64,000 bases of DNA from Podocnemis expansa (GCA_007922195.1 ML682008.1:3026552-3090551), one strand, 5' to 3'; shown: positions 13,401 through 24,833, numbered from the stretch's first letter. The notes: generated by a model from the letters alone, not told the origin. Program-made: numbers and translations.

Positions 13401-13550
13401 TTGAAGAATGAAGTGGCAGTTAGCAACTTCACTGGGTGGATGGGGATTTTCCCCATTTCTCTTTCAGGAGAGATAGGGAGACTGATCAGTGTGGAGCCGA
13501 AGCCAGCATCCATGGCTTACAGCTTTGAAACAAGGAAATGCCACCAAATC
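10431..13550. other. No gene seen
   Basis: Mainly unique AT-rich sequence. Overlapping small frames on both strands at 12170-12530 lack matching splice sites and are treated as chance. Confidence 0.45.
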
Positions 13551-13977
13551 AGGGGTTTTTGACCAGTGTGCTGTGAGAACTGTCCAAGTGTGCTGTGAAA
13601 TTTTGTACAAAGACACTGAAAATCAATGTAAAACAAAAATAGTTTCATCTTAAACTATATTCTATCCAACCAAAATTACCACTCGTTAAATTTGTGAAAA
13701 TTAATCATCAAATTAAAAGCAAGGCATCAGTCTTTCAGTTCTAAAATGAAATGACATATTGTTTTCCATAAGATTTGAAACATTAACACATTTGTTTCTT
13801 CTTTAGCTCGTTGTATACACTGTGTTGCAAACCTCTCTAGTAAGACCGCAACCATGGTAAATGTAAGTAAATGTGATATTTATGAGCAATCAATTCAGCT
13901 GAAAAAAGTGGGTGTGTGGTGGAATCATTTGTCTCCTTGAAATGTGGTGTATTGCTGAAAAGGTTGGGAACCATTGA
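13551..13977. mobile_element. hAT-like non-autonomous element (probable)
   Basis: Begins CAGGGGTTTTTGACCAGTGT and ends AAGGTTGGGAACCATTGA. The ends are imperfect inverted repeats of the CAGTGGTTCCCAACC type used by vertebrate hAT elements. The interior has GTGTGCTGTGAAATTTTGT and is AT-rich. I found no clear 8-bp target duplication. No transposase is encoded. Confidence 0.5.
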
Positions 13978-14150
13978 CGTAAACAGCTGAGATGTACTTA
14001 CCCAGGTAAACATTCACATGGCAGTCATGGGGCAGCAGTCTCCTCCAGTGGTAATCTTTTTGGTTTGTTGGAAGACGTATTGGAAACCCCAAAATGGCAC
14101 TTAATTTAATGGGCACAAGGTGGAGAAGAAAATGGAGGCAGGATCACTAT

Positions 14151-14564
14151 GGCTATGTCTACATACACATCGTTATTTCAAAATAAGTATTTCAAAATGA
14201 GTTATTTCAAAATAAAGTCCTTATTTTGAAATAAGTTAAATTGAATTAAGAAAATATTAATTCAAATTAAGGGAAAGTCTGTTATTGAAATGGCTATTTC
14301 AAAATAAGGCCATTTGGACATTTTGTTTTGAAACAATGGTGTTGTTTCGAAACAACATGTCCAAATAGCCTTATTTTGAAATAACCATTTTGAAATAACA
14401 GCCATTTCGAAATGAATGGGGTTTAAGCTGTTTCGAAACAACAGTTCTTATTTCAAAATAACAGATCCCGTCATTTCGAAATAAGAAAACATTGTGTGGA
14501 CCTAATCTTTTATTTTGAAATAACCAGTCTTATTTTGAAATAAAAGAGATGTGTAGACATAGCC
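14151..14564. mobile_element. Harbinger-like MITE, 414 bp
   Basis: Ends are GGCTATGTCTACATACAC and GTGTAGACATAGCC. The interior is made of TTATTTCAAAATAAG and TTTCGAAATGA type inverted repeats, so the element is nearly self-complementary. TAT flanks both sides (14148-14150 and 14565-14567). A 3-bp duplication of A/T bases is typical of PIF/Harbinger; the assignment is my inference. No coding capacity. Confidence 0.75.
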
Positions 14565-15383
14565 TATGAGTTTTCTCAAGGCAGGGAGGGAATATTTAAG
14601 TGAGACTGCTGCCCATCTCACTGCACCACTGGCTCTACACCTATCTTCCAAGCAGCTGAATCATCTTTCTGAATGCAATAGGTCTGATACTCTTTAGTAA
14701 TGGTGGGGCCTAGTTGTGTAGTCATAGAAGTCTGCTGTGTTCTTTAGATCTGTTTCCAGGCCTCTGAATGTTTCCAACACTATTAATTGTGTATGGAATG
14801 CACTACAGCCAATATCGATAGTCAAGTATTGGTGCTGCGTTTTAAAAAGGACTGCGTGATTGTACGTCTATATCTATTTGTTGGTGTGCTTGCTACAGAA
14901 AACTGCATACAATTTACAGCATATAAATAATGATATGACTCCAGACAGGAGCATTTGCTAAACCTATTTAATGCTTCTAAGATCTCTTACTGGGATGGCA
15001 TGTGTGACTGACCTGAGCCTATCTTTCTAGACTGTGTCTAGGTTGTGCAGGTTTCCCCTCTGCCTGTCTCCTTGGCAGCTTTTTTTTCCCTTTTGATTTG
15101 GCTGTAGGCCTTGTCTTAAAAGGGACAAAAGAACAGCTTAATAGGCTGCAAGTTGATGGTACTTAATAGCAGGAAGAATCCTTCGAACGATGGGAATGTA
15201 GTAATTGTTTGTGGGATCAAAGAATCTCTCCACTAAACAATCTCGACTTATTTAAAAAAAACACATCTAATCTGCCTATATTAAAAAAAAAAAAAAGTAG
15301 GACCTGTTCTTACAGATTTTTTTTTAATTTTATTTTTGATGCTTTGTATGTGGGCCTAATCTTCAGCAAAACTATTGATTTTT

Positions 15384-15846
15384 GGCTATGTCAACACTTA
15401 CAAAATTAATTCGAAGTAGTTAATTTGAAATAACTACTTCAAATTAAAGTTGAAGTTATTTTGAATTAGCACTACTTCAAAGTTATTATTTCGAATTAGG
15501 AGGCCAGTGAAGATTCTCTAACTTGAAATAAATTGGGCTTTATTAATTCAAAGTCAAGTCTTCACTAGATTTTCTAATTTGAAGTAGAGGAAGGCAGGCA
15601 AAAGAATAGGGAAATTAATTTGAATTAAGCCTATTCCACAGCTTAAAATGGCTTAATTCAAACTAATAACTTTGAGTAAGTGATACTTCAAAGTAAAAGG
15701 AAGTTTTATTATCGAATTAGTGGTTCCTTATTTTGAATTAAGGAACCACTTAATTTGATATAATAAAATGCATCCTTGGCCAGGGAATAAGTTATTTCAG
15801 ATTAAGCCTCTTTAATTCAAAGTAACTTGTAAGTGTAGACATAGCC
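15384..15846. mobile_element. Harbinger-like MITE, 463 bp
   Basis: Starts GGCTATGTCAACACTTACAA and ends CTTGTAAGTGTAGACATAGC C. Interior arms carry AATTCGAAGTAG and TTTGAATTAAG repeats. TTT flanks both ends (15381-15383, 15847-15849). It is closest in this window to the copy at 62256-62705: both share a GGAAGGC block followed by GGCAAAAGAATAGG. Confidence 0.75.
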
Positions 15847-16059
15847 TTTAATAACGGAAACCATAGTTAATGAAAGCTGTGCCTGATAAAGGATTGTGGA
15901 ATGAAGCCTGCACGCTGGTTGCATTTATCCTGTCCTTACCTCCAGCATTTAACAGCAGTTGGCACCCAGTTAGAGAAGTTTGTAGAAGTTTTTCCTTATA
16001 TAAAGAGGAGTAAATAACCATGGTAACTATTGGGATCTAATGCCATTTTAATAGTGACT

Positions 16060-16520
16060 GTAGTTTAGAAAGAGAAGAAAAGGGGTGATATCCAAAAAAA
16101 TGTTCTCATAAGGTTAAATGAATGATGGAATTTTGCAGTTAAGTGAGACTGAAGTGAAAAAAATCTGAAAATAATTTTAAAAACTTTCTGTTTGATTTGA
16201 AATAAATCTCTTTTCCAAAAGATCTGTTGAAATGAATTTTTAAAAAATTGCATCAATGCAACAGATTTTTTCAATTTTTTTGATTCATTTTCAGTCAACT
16301 CAAGGATTTCTTCCACCAAGTTTTCCACTGAACCATCCATTTCAAGATGTTTTTCCACCAGTTTCTATTTTTAATTAACCAAATGTCAGTTGAAATACAG
16401 TTTTGAATGAAAAGTCAAAAAAAATGTTTGAATATAGTTAAAGTGAAGCATTTTGACTCTTTCAAGAACACTTATTTCCAACCAAATTATTTTGCTGAAT
16501 TCAACTTGTATTCAACAAAT
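16060..16520. repeat. Decayed AAAATTTT/TTTCAA-rich repeat
   Basis: Alternating A and T runs (AATTTTTAAAAAATTGC, TTTTTTCAATTTTTTTG) give a 97-codon minus-strand frame that looks compositional: lysine, phenylalanine and leucine rich, with no splice sites. Confidence 0.3.
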
Positions 16521-16919
16521 AGGTTTCAGGATCTAAAAAATGATTTATAAGGAAAAAGGCTGTTTTTAAAAATGTTTTGCCTAACTTTAATGATAAATAT
16601 TATCATTTTAAAGTAGTTAAAAGAAAATGCCACATTGTCTTTTTACATTTTCCACCTCAGTCATTTATGCAATTTAACTTATAAATGGAATAAAGAATAT
16701 CCATTGCATAATATTATATTTCCCTCTTTTTGTTTTCAGTTGATACCTTGAATTTTTCTTCATGTAGAACATCTAATGTTTCTCATTATCAAGGAATGTA
16801 ACCTTCCCCTGACCAATAAGAATGAGATTTAAAAAAAATAAATTGCTGCATTTTGCCATCTCAGAAATCTGTGTTAATTTTCTAAATTAAATCCCATCTC
16901 ACTTTAAATGGTTACAATG

Positions 16920-17220
16920 TCTCTTTATTTACAGAACAGTTTATTCATTCAGCCTTCCTTTCCCCCCACCCGGAGCCTGTCAGCTTCTGTCAATGTTGAT
17001 GCAGTTTGACGTTGTGCCCAGGCTGCACCAAACCACAAACCCAAGAATAGAATGTGTCCATTAACAATTTAATAACCTGTTGCAATGCGTAATTTTTTTT
17101 CCACATCAGCAGCGTCACACTTGATAGCAGAGTGATTTTTACCTTTATTGAATGAAACTAGGCTATTTACTTTATACGCCACAGCTTCTGGTGTGCCTCA
17201 GAACCATAACATTTTTGAGT
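16920..17220. other. Candidate conserved non-coding block
   Basis: Unique, mixed-composition sequence with homeodomain-like TAAT cores and no repeat signature (for example GTCAATGTTGATGCAGTTTG, CAGCAGCGTCACACTTGATA). It differs from the surrounding decayed repeats. Conservation cannot be judged from one sequence, so this is only a pointer. Confidence 0.2.
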
Positions 17221-17349
17221 TTTAGTGTTATCTACTTTAAGATGTTGGAGCATATGTTGAGGCTTAAGCTGAAACATGTGATTGAAAGAGAAAAATTCTG
17301 GCTGAGGAGCAGACACTAATGCTTGATTCAGAATAGCAGTCCGTTCCAG

Positions 17350-17815
17350 CTTTTTATCAAAATATTGTGCGGTACCAAGTCAAATGCCTTTCAGAAATCT
17401 GTTATGTCAGCACTCTTAGCTTTATCAACTAAACCTGTAATCTCATCAAAAGATATCAAGTAAGTTTGATAGGATCTATTTTCTGTAAACTTATGTTGAT
17501 TTTCATTAATTACTTCACTCATCTTTAATGCTTAATTGAGCCCCATGTCAACTGCTGAACTATCTTTTCTCCATGTTAGTCTACGAGGCCTGCAAATACC
17601 CAGATCATCCTGTTAACCCTTTTTAAAAAATTGGCACAGTATTAGCATTTCCCAGTTTCCTAGAACTACTCTGTGCTCCAAGGCATACCGAAAATTGATA
17701 TTGGCATTCCAATGAGATCATCAGACAGCTTTTTTAAAACTCTTGGGTTCAAATTATCTGGTCCTGCTAATTTAAATTTCTTTTTAACTTTATGTTGTTT
17801 TTAACAATTTTCTGA
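17350..17815 (-). mobile_element. Old CR1/L3-like LINE, reverse-transcriptase part
   Basis: In antisense the sequence follows the layout of a CR1-clade reverse-transcriptase region: AAATGCCTTTCAGAAATCTG, then a K-rich 'fingers' equivalent near AATTGGCACAGTATTAGC, then TCTTGGGTTCAAATTATCTG. It is heavily decayed, with no usable frame. The upstream part resumes at 18245 after an inserted CR1 tail. Confidence 0.5.
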
Positions 17816-17824
17816 GATATTGGT

Positions 17825-18240
17825 GGACTAAAAAGTGACTTGTAGACCTTAAAGTCAGAAGGGACCATTGCGATTATCTGGTCAGGCCTCCTGCACTCTG
17901 TAGGCCACTGCCACCCCACCCTGTAATAGACCCATAACCTCTGCTGAATTACTAATATCTTCAAATCATCTTTTAAAGACCTCAAGGTATAGAGAATCTG
18001 CCATTTACTCTAGTTTAAACCAGCAAAAGGCTCGTATTGCATGCTGCAGAGGAAGCTGAAAAACCTTTATGGTCTCTGCCAGACTGATTTGGGAAAGAAT
18101 TCTTTTCTGATCCCTAATAAAGTGATCAGATAGATCCTGAGCATGTTGTGAGGACCTACCCACCAAATGACTAGAAAAGAATTCCCTGTAATACTACGAG
18201 CCCTCCATATGTAGTGTCCTTTCTCCAGGTGCTGTCATTG
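17825..18240 (-). mobile_element. CR1 LINE 3' untranslated fragment
   Basis: CTTAAAGTCAGAAGGGACCA, CTCCTGCACTCTGTAGGCCA, TAATAGACCCATAACCTCTG and ATGCTGCAGAGGAAGCTGAA match, in antisense, the 3' region of a CR1 subfamily common in turtles (from memory). It separates two parts of an older LINE, so it looks like a nested later insertion. Confidence 0.65.
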
Positions 18241-18244
18241 CCTT

Positions 18245-19070
18245 ATAATAAGGCTATATCACCTGTTTATTTCTCCCTTATACAGAAGAGAAATATATAT
18301 TGAACATTTGTCTTTTCTGTATTATTGATAATTTTGGTGTTTCTGTCTAGTAATGGACCAATATGATTGTCATGTTTCTCTTTGTTCCTAACATTTTTTA
18401 AAAACATCCTTCCTTCGTCTGCTTAACTCTGCTTAGCATATTTCTCTTTTTATCTCTTTGTCCCTTATGTGCATGAAAATATAAAATATCTGCCTTTATT
18501 TCCTTTAGACCTGGTTGGCCTTCTTCCTTGATTGTGGCTTTAAAGGATTCTACTAATCTCTTCTTAAATGACTTTATATCATCTCACTTATTTTTTTCCT
18601 GTTAAATTCTTCCTCCTGGCTGGGGTGGGGGGGGTGTTTGTGTGTTACTGGCTTGGACACTATTTTACTTGTACATTATAAATGTGATTGCCATGATTCC
18701 TTGTACCTAATCCACCATTATTTTTTGGATCTGTGATGAAGAAAAAGTCAAATTAAAATTCCTGTGTGTTGGCTACAACCCTTTTGGTTTAGGATATTGT
18801 CATCTGTAATGTTTAGACATTCCAGGAATGTTCTAGTGCTGGTGGCATGAGATCACCTGCATATGTTCCTCAGATTGAATTCCTCCATGATAATGCAACC
18901 AGTTTTTCGCTCTGTTATGATAAGTTCATAAGGGAGTGATCATCTGGTTTCCTAGTGTGATTTGGTGGTCTTTAGAAGACACCAAATTTATACCACATCT
19001 TGTGTTATCTATTAGGACATGGATGTCTAAGCCGTCAAGATCTTTTTTCTTTCTTTTCTTTTCTTTTTTT
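18245..19070 (-). mobile_element. Old CR1/L3-like LINE, endonuclease side
   Basis: Continues the LINE at 17350-17815. Phrases such as ATTCCTCCATGATAATGCAA and GATTTGGTGGTCTTTAGAAG correspond in antisense to the endonuclease region, and resemble the equivalent part of the copy at 58060-58400. Only nucleotide-level traces remain. Confidence 0.45.
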
Positions 19071-19509
19071 TTCCCTTTTGGTTATCAGAGATTTGGAAAC
19101 TAGTAATGCCAATTTGTCTGTTGGATACTTCTTAGATAGGTTATCACCTTTGATTTTAAACCTTGTAGTGTAGACCACCCCACTATGTTTTAGTGACACT
19201 ATGTATTAGATTGAACTTTAGTTAATGAGCTGTTTCAATTATTCTTGTTTATTACTCAGGCAACTAGCATGGTATATTGACAATTCATGAAATTCTTTTC
19301 CTTATGTCTTTTGGTTCACTGATTCATTTTGCATTCAACATCTCCATTTTGTGCTCAGTTGGTACTGATTTTTTTTTTCTCTCCTTTCCCTTCCCTTTCA
19401 CAATTTTAATGTTTGGATCTCCAAAGTCAGAAGATGTTCCTGACCTGATTTTATTTTCAGGTACATCTCTACGCATGGGCCAGCATCAATACTCTGCTAT
19501 ATCATTATA

Positions 19510-20450
19510 AATTCACAGGAATTTAACTGTTGTCAGTGAAGTTATTGCAGATTTGTACTGGTGTGACCGAAAGCACAATCTGGACTCATTGTGGCAGCCA
19601 ATCTACTTAAACCCAGTTAATTATTTTTTTCATCCATAGTGTGAGCAAGGTGCAAGTACAACCTGTTCCATCATTAAAATGTGTAACTGGAAGAGCTGAA
19701 TTATGTTCTTGAATAATCATTGACTTGTAGTGTGGAATTAGGCATGTTCCTTAAACTCTTTTACCAGACTCTCAGCTACAGTAAATATGCTTTGACTCAC
19801 TGACATCCATGGAGCTGTGCTTGTTTATTCCAGTGGAGGATCTGGCCTTTGCATCTCAATTTCTCCATCAGTAAATGAAGGAGAAACATCTTTTGAAAAG
19901 CAGTTTTTGAGATCTTTTTTGGAAAAGCATTATAGCTGTGCAAAGTTATTGTCATGAAATGTCTGGTAAAAGCTGCACTATTTCACTGCGTTAGGAAACT
20001 CTTGTGTTCTCTTTTCCTCTCAAAAGTGTGAGTTTTCCTCTAAGTGTTTAATTTAGCCTTTCTAAAAGGAACATGAAAAACCACTTAAAGCAGTCTTGAT
20101 GGATTCTACAGAAGCAGTGAATGTTGTAGAGCACTTGATTTACCATTTAAAATTGAATGATCTAATACCTCTTTCTCTTATTTGTTTAAATTTAAACCAA
20201 GCCAGTGTGGTGTTCTTAGAAGTGATGGATAACTCTGACTGTTTAGAGGGTCAGTCTGAGTTAAAATGAGTGATCAAAGGTGTAAATCAGAATAGACACC
20301 AACTTGAATGGAACCGTGCTGATTTACCTCAGCAGTGGATATGGTACTGAGAGCCCAGTTCTCTTCTGACATACACTGGTGTAACTCTGTTGATTTTAAT
20401 TATGTTGATCCTGTTTTACTCCAGTGTGAATGAGAGAGGCATCAGGGTGG
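19510..20450. repeat. Ancient repeats with a MIR-like SINE trace
   Basis: GATTTGTACTGGTGTGACCG (19550), GGTGTAAATCAGAATAGACA (20279) and ACACTGGTGTAACTCTGTTG (20373) belong to the unclassified ancient repeat. At 19835-19975, TCTCAATTTCTCCATCAGTA and GAAAAGCATTATAGCTGTGC resemble the 3' half of a plus-strand MIR. No gene. Confidence 0.4.
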
Positions 20451-20869
20451 GTATATTTATCTGAAAAACCCAAACCACCTCAGGTTACAAAATGGGGCTG
20501 GAAGTTGTTTGAGAGCTAATTATTAGAGTAAGATTTCTTGTGCTTTTTGTCTCTAGTGAGGCTATAAATACTACGATATTGGTGTTCCTCGAGATATTTT
20601 GATACATTGTTTTCTACACTGAGTCTGAATGTGCAGAAATGGACCAGATGTGCCAAGAAAAAAGTTAATTTCAAAGAGGATGTGTCTTGAGTTATGGAAG
20701 AAGGTTCACATAATTTCTTATTTTTGACAACCCTACTTTGCACATGGCAATTTCAACTGCATAATTTTATTTAATTAAATAAGATGTTTGTGTAAAAGTA
20801 TGGGGTTAGATGGTTTTAAGTATTTTAGGGGTGTAACAGTTTCTAACAGAAGCTTCAGTTGTATCTGTA

Positions 20870-21240
20870 TTAAATTAACTCAACACATTTGTTCCCAGAG
20901 TGACTGTGATGTTGGCGGATCAAATGCCACCTCATCTGACCACTGATGAATACATATGTGGAAAATAGTCTGACTAGTCTTGCACAATAAATAAGAATAG
21001 GAATCGCCTGCCTGGCCCTGCCATGGAATCTCACTGCTTTCAGAATTAAAGTCAAGCTAATTTCTGCCCTCAGTAAATTTCTCTCTCCAGACTCTACAAT
21101 GAAAAATACAATCCAAAGCTCTCGGCGTCCTTGCCACATGTTTTCAAATAAAGCACAAGAGTCCAGAGATAAAGTATCTGACCAAAGCAGCAGCTCATTT
21201 TTCTGCTTCACAGTGTTTGATCATGTGACTAATTAACAGC
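20870..21240. other. Unique block, possible conserved non-coding sequence
   Basis: Repeat-free sequence of mixed composition (CCAGAGTGACTGTGATGTTG, GAATCGCCTGCCTGGCCCTG). A 113-codon minus-strand frame spans it, but no acceptor and donor pair bounds it. It could be a regulatory block. Confidence 0.2.
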
Positions 21241-21476
21241 TTAAAAAAAACACTCCCAATAGTCAGAGCTCCCAGCTCAATGAGGTGCACCACATCTACA
21301 CTGTAGGTTATATCTATTCAAGTTTTTGTAATTCAGTGGGCTTTCAGTGCCTACCTCCTTTGAAAATTTCAGCCTGGTTCAGCACATCTTCTGGGAAGTT
21401 TCCATTGCCAAAGTATCTGCAAGAATGTTTAGCAGCACAGAAATCTCCTGAAGATGGAACCACATCAAGTGAAGTT

Positions 21477-21842
21477 GCAAAGTGGTAGCTATGTTAGTTT
21501 AGTTCAGCAATGTAAGCAAGGAGTGCTGTGGCACTTAAAGACTAACAAAATTATTTATCGCTTAAGCTTTCATAGGAGAAAATTCTACTTTGTCAGATGC
21601 TTCAAAGATGGAGGAGATTACCGAATGGAAGGGAAATAAATGCAAGGGAGTGTAAATCATGGGATCAGGCTGCTACAGTATAACCTGATCCCATGACTGA
21701 CACTTCCCTGCGCTTATTTTCGTCCTATTCTGTAAGTTTCCCTACCTTCAAAGGGTCTGACAAAGTGGGATTTTCTCCCACAAAAGCTGATGTGGTAAAT
21801 ATTTGTTTTTAGTCTTCAAGTGCCACAAGACTCCTTGCTTAT
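21477..21842 (+). mobile_element. Family A element, near-complete fold-back, about 365 bp
   Basis: The left arm (GTGGTAGCTATGTTAGTTTA, AAGGAGTGCTGTGGCACTTA) pairs with the right arm (AGTGCCACAAGACTCCTTGC). The core is itself palindromic: ATGGGATCAGGCTGCTACAG pairs with ATAACCTGATCCCATGACTG, and GGAAGGGAAATAAATGC lies opposite CTGCGCTTATTTTCGTCC. The whole element is one long imperfect inverted repeat. Confidence 0.85.
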
Positions 21843-22329
21843 CAGGTGAAATGGTTGTGAAGTCACCTAGCTATTTTAACTGACTACATAGTTAACTGAA
21901 ATCTCTCTTGATGTGCATTGCACAAGTATAGTTGTATAAATCTTAATAGGCCATGGGCTGAGAGAGCACACAAGAATACGTAGCAGAGTTGCTGGCTTTT
22001 GTAAGAACAATATAACTTGTGTACTGCAAATGGCTTCATCTAGAAGGTCTTTGCATCAGATCTGAGCAAATTTCACCATAATTTTACAACAGTATTTTGC
22101 TTAAAAGCGTAAGGGTTCAATTGTGTAATATGCTGAATACTTTCAGCTCACTGAGAGGAGTCTTTGTATGATTGTGCTTTAATAGCATTGCTGCAGCATA
22201 ACTATGAAGATATCATGGCCCAGCGTGTAGAGGAAATTCCATAAAAGCAAAGTAACACCACCACCATAAGAGAGTTAGGAGAAAGAGACAATATGATGTA
22301 TCACTTCTTGTATAAACAGTGACATCTAG

Positions 22330-22680
22330 AGTTGCCATTAGTATTCCCTAATATGTGCCTAAGTTAAAGGTTATCATCTGCTGCAGATTTAATGGATTGC
22401 ATTAGAATTACAGCAAATGACCCTTGCAACTCCTTTAAACTTGATCGATCACAATGTAATTGGCAAGGCGGGACAGCAATTAATTTTCATTAGTCAGGGA
22501 AGTCATTAATGCTTGCTGTTAGGGAAAATGACTATTAGATTGAGGTGGAAGGGATTCAATCATTTTTTACAATTAAAAAATTGGCTTAATATGTTAGTTC
22601 CATATGTTAGGAAGGAATATTATTGCAGTGACATTAACTTGTGCTAGTCCTGCTGTGGTTTGCTGGTTTCAGCTCTTTTT
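22330..22680. other. Candidate conserved non-coding (enhancer-like) block
   Basis: Repeat-free and rich in homeodomain-type cores: ACAGCAATTAATTTTCATTA, GTCATTAATGCTTGCTG and TTGATCGATCACAATGTAAT lie within about 120 bases. This composition is typical of deeply conserved developmental enhancers. That is an inference from style only. Confidence 0.3.
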
Positions 22681-23279
22681 TTATACTGAAGAGAGAGACA
22701 CATCATACAAAAACAATTTCCTGTGTGGCTATTGCCCTCCAAGAACTCTTCTGCAAACACATTTTCCTGTTGGCTTCTAAGTTATGCAGCAATTTACCAC
22801 TCTGCTGAAAGATATGTCTCTTGATATCAAAATGTGACTTTTTCTGCTTTGACTTCACTGCTTTTCCAGATCATAAGAGGGGAGAAGAGAAGGAATACAG
22901 GCAAAATGATGTTGTCCCAAGTAACAGAAATCCAACACACACTGGTACATAAAACGATCTGTCTAACACTTGCTGAGTTCTATAGTCTAAACAGAAATGT
23001 CATCTGATGCCACCTAGTACTGTTAAAAATCATGCCTGAATAACAAAGGAGAATGAAAATGGAAATTAATAAAAGCAAAATTTTGTGTAAGATTATTAGA
23101 CCAAACTGGTGAACAAGATGATAAGGGGACTGGGTGTTCCATCCATCAGTCCCTTTTGGGATCCATTCAAAAATAGACTCTGTAGGAAATCATGATGCCA
23201 GTTGGGAGGCATATGGATGTAGTCTTTAACCATCAAGATTGCCACCCTAACAATTTCCTTGAACACATCATGACACCTT

Positions 23280-23640
23280 TTGGGCCTGTGTCCTGAACCC
23301 AAAAGGTCTCCTAACCAGACCAGACCAGATCAGAGAGAAGGAAGCATTGGCTTTGCCATCTCAGTCAGCTTTAGACAAGTGCTGAGTAGCATCAGGAGAG
23401 TGAATTTTGGATTCCTGCTCTTACCCCTGCCCTTTGTGTCCCTTTTCTGCTATAACTTATCTCTTCTCTTTCTCTTCCCTTTTTTCCCCCCTCTGTTTAA
23501 TAAGACTCTGTCTTAGATATTTAAGGATGCATCTTTTGAAACATCACTAAGGGGATATGGCCAGAAAGGCATCTAAAAGCAATACCCTAACCAGCTTGCT
23601 GCTAGTACAAGCTTGACAGGTTTCAGTGTGACACTGTATT
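23280..23640. other. Pyrimidine-rich stretch, nature unknown
   Basis: Includes a long pyrimidine tract at 23455-23495 (TTATCTCTTCTCTTTCTCTT) and AACCAGACCAGACCAGATCA. It may be a lineage repeat; I cannot classify it. No RNA-gene structure was recognised. Confidence 0.25.
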
Positions 23641-23685
23641 CTGCCTGTGTTTCACCAGCAGTAAGGATGCAGGTTAGAGTCCCAA

Positions 23686-23817
23686 TCAGAGACTGACATT
23701 TAATTTTCTAGCTTTACTCATCTTTATCTTTCTTTTGATGTATTTGTCTTGTTTCATATTAAAGGAAGATGAAATGGACTGTAACAACAGTGCCAGCCCA
23801 TCTCTTTTTTTGTTTTG
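23686..23817 (-). CDS. Candidate terminal coding exon of unrecognised minus-strand gene
   Basis: On the minus strand, acceptor AACTGTCCTTTTAG is followed at 23817 by 43 open codons and TGA (23688-23686). The exon starts in phase 0, which is the phase left by the exon at 24094-24279; the intron between is 276 bases. The peptide starts QNKKRDGLALLLQSISSS and is lysine rich toward its end. Function is not recognised. An internal GTAAAG near 23719 is an alternative donor, in which case this is not the last exon. Support comes from splice signals, phase and reading quality. A downstream AATAAA signal was not settled. Confidence 0.42.
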   Translation of the reverse strand, partial: QNKKRDGLALLLQSISSSFNMKQDKYIKRKIKMSKARKLNVSL

Positions 23818-24093
23818 CTAAAAGGACAGTTGTTATGGTATTCAATGACATGTACAAGATGGTCAGGTAGGGTATGACTTTAAATAAAACCAAACCAAAC
23901 CCCTTTCTCCAGCCAAAGAGAATAGGACTAAGGGATGTTGTTAAAATGGAAGTCTTTCTTAATACTTTAAAATATAAAATACTAACTGTTTTTCTTTGTC
24001 TTCTGTATCTTTAATAAGAGGGTAGAAGGATTTTTAGTGTTGGTGGTTGCTGTGGAACTAAACAGGACAATGTCCCTGTACTCAACCCCTTAC

Positions 24094-24279
24094 CTTGTCT
24101 AAGTCCAAGTCTATATAATGGTGGCACATTTGCCACACTTGGTTCACATTTTCCAGTTCAACTGAGCGATCAGTGATGATCCACTCAATTGATTCAGAGT
24201 TTGACTCAGTAACTCCAGCCCCATAAGAGAAGTGCTGAGTTAAAGAGATGGCATTTCCCTTTGACTCAGCACAGTGCAG
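24094..24279 (-). CDS. Candidate internal coding exon, 62 codons, unrecognised protein
   Basis: This is one of the two best exon candidates. On the minus strand the acceptor CCCATTTACCTCACCAG ends at 24280, and the donor GACAAG/GTAAGG lies at 24093. The 186 bases are open only in the phase 0 to phase 0 frame. The peptide begins LHCAESKGNAISL, has the segment SESIEWIITDRSVELENV, and ends QMCHHYIDLDLDK, with the acidic, hydrophobic and aromatic mix of a real folded domain. I do not recognise the family. Just upstream, 41 bases from the acceptor, sits a 513-bp fold-back element (24321-24833), so the branch point must lie in the short gap or inside the element. Confidence 0.7.
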
Positions 24280-24320
24280 CTGGTGAGGTAAATGGGCATT
24301 AGAAATTTGAAGGGAGATAT

Positions 24321-24833
24321 TTCCACAGGTAACCATGTTAGTCTGTGTACAGCAAAATCAACGAGAATCCTGTGGCACCTTATAGACTAACAGATTTCTT
24401 CCGGCATATACTTTCATAAGCTCCAGCCCACTTCATCAGATGTACGAAGTGGAAACTACAGTTGAGGTATGTATACACATGCCAGAATGAAGAAGGGCAA
24501 GTGTTAGCAAAGTCAGTTCAGAGGGTAGATGGGGCCCATTCACAGCAGCTGACCAAAGGGAGTGAATGTGTGAACTGTAGCACATGGGAAAAAAAAAAGG
24601 ATTCTCCCTGGTCACACATTCTCTCCCCTTGATCAACCGGTGTGAATGGGCCCCATCTGTCTTCTGAACTGACTTTGCTAACACTTGCCCTCCTCCACTG
24701 TGGCGTGTGCATATATATATCTCACCTGTAGTTTCCATTTCATGCATCTGACAAAATGGGTTGGAGCCCACAAAAGCTTATGCCCAAAGAAATCTGTTAG
24801 TCTATATGGTGTCATAGGACTCTCGTTCTTTTT
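24321..24833. mobile_element. Large fold-back element, about 513 bp, related to family A
   Basis: Ends carry GTAACCATGTTAGTCTGTGT and, reversed, a decayed counterpart. Inner arms pair: AATCCTGTGGCACCTTATAG, TCCAGCCCACTTCATCAGAT against ATCTGACAAAATGGGTTGGA, GGCAAGTGTTAGCAAAGTCA against TGACTTTGCTAACACTTGCC, and GATGGGGCCCATTCACA against TGTGAATGGGCCCCATC. The core differs from that at 21477-21842, so this is another subfamily. It has an A run near 24589. It lies next to a candidate exon acceptor. Confidence 0.85.

Noticed and set aside
13990..14116. Minus-strand donor GTAAGTAC with an open frame (63 codons)
   Set aside because: The acceptor is weak and the sequence lies between two transposon derivatives.
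16065..16358. 97-codon minus-strand frame with an acidic start
   Set aside because: The sequence is an AAAATTTT-type repeat with no start or splice context.
24436..24771. 111-codon minus-strand frame
   Set aside because: It spans the arms and core of a fold-back element.
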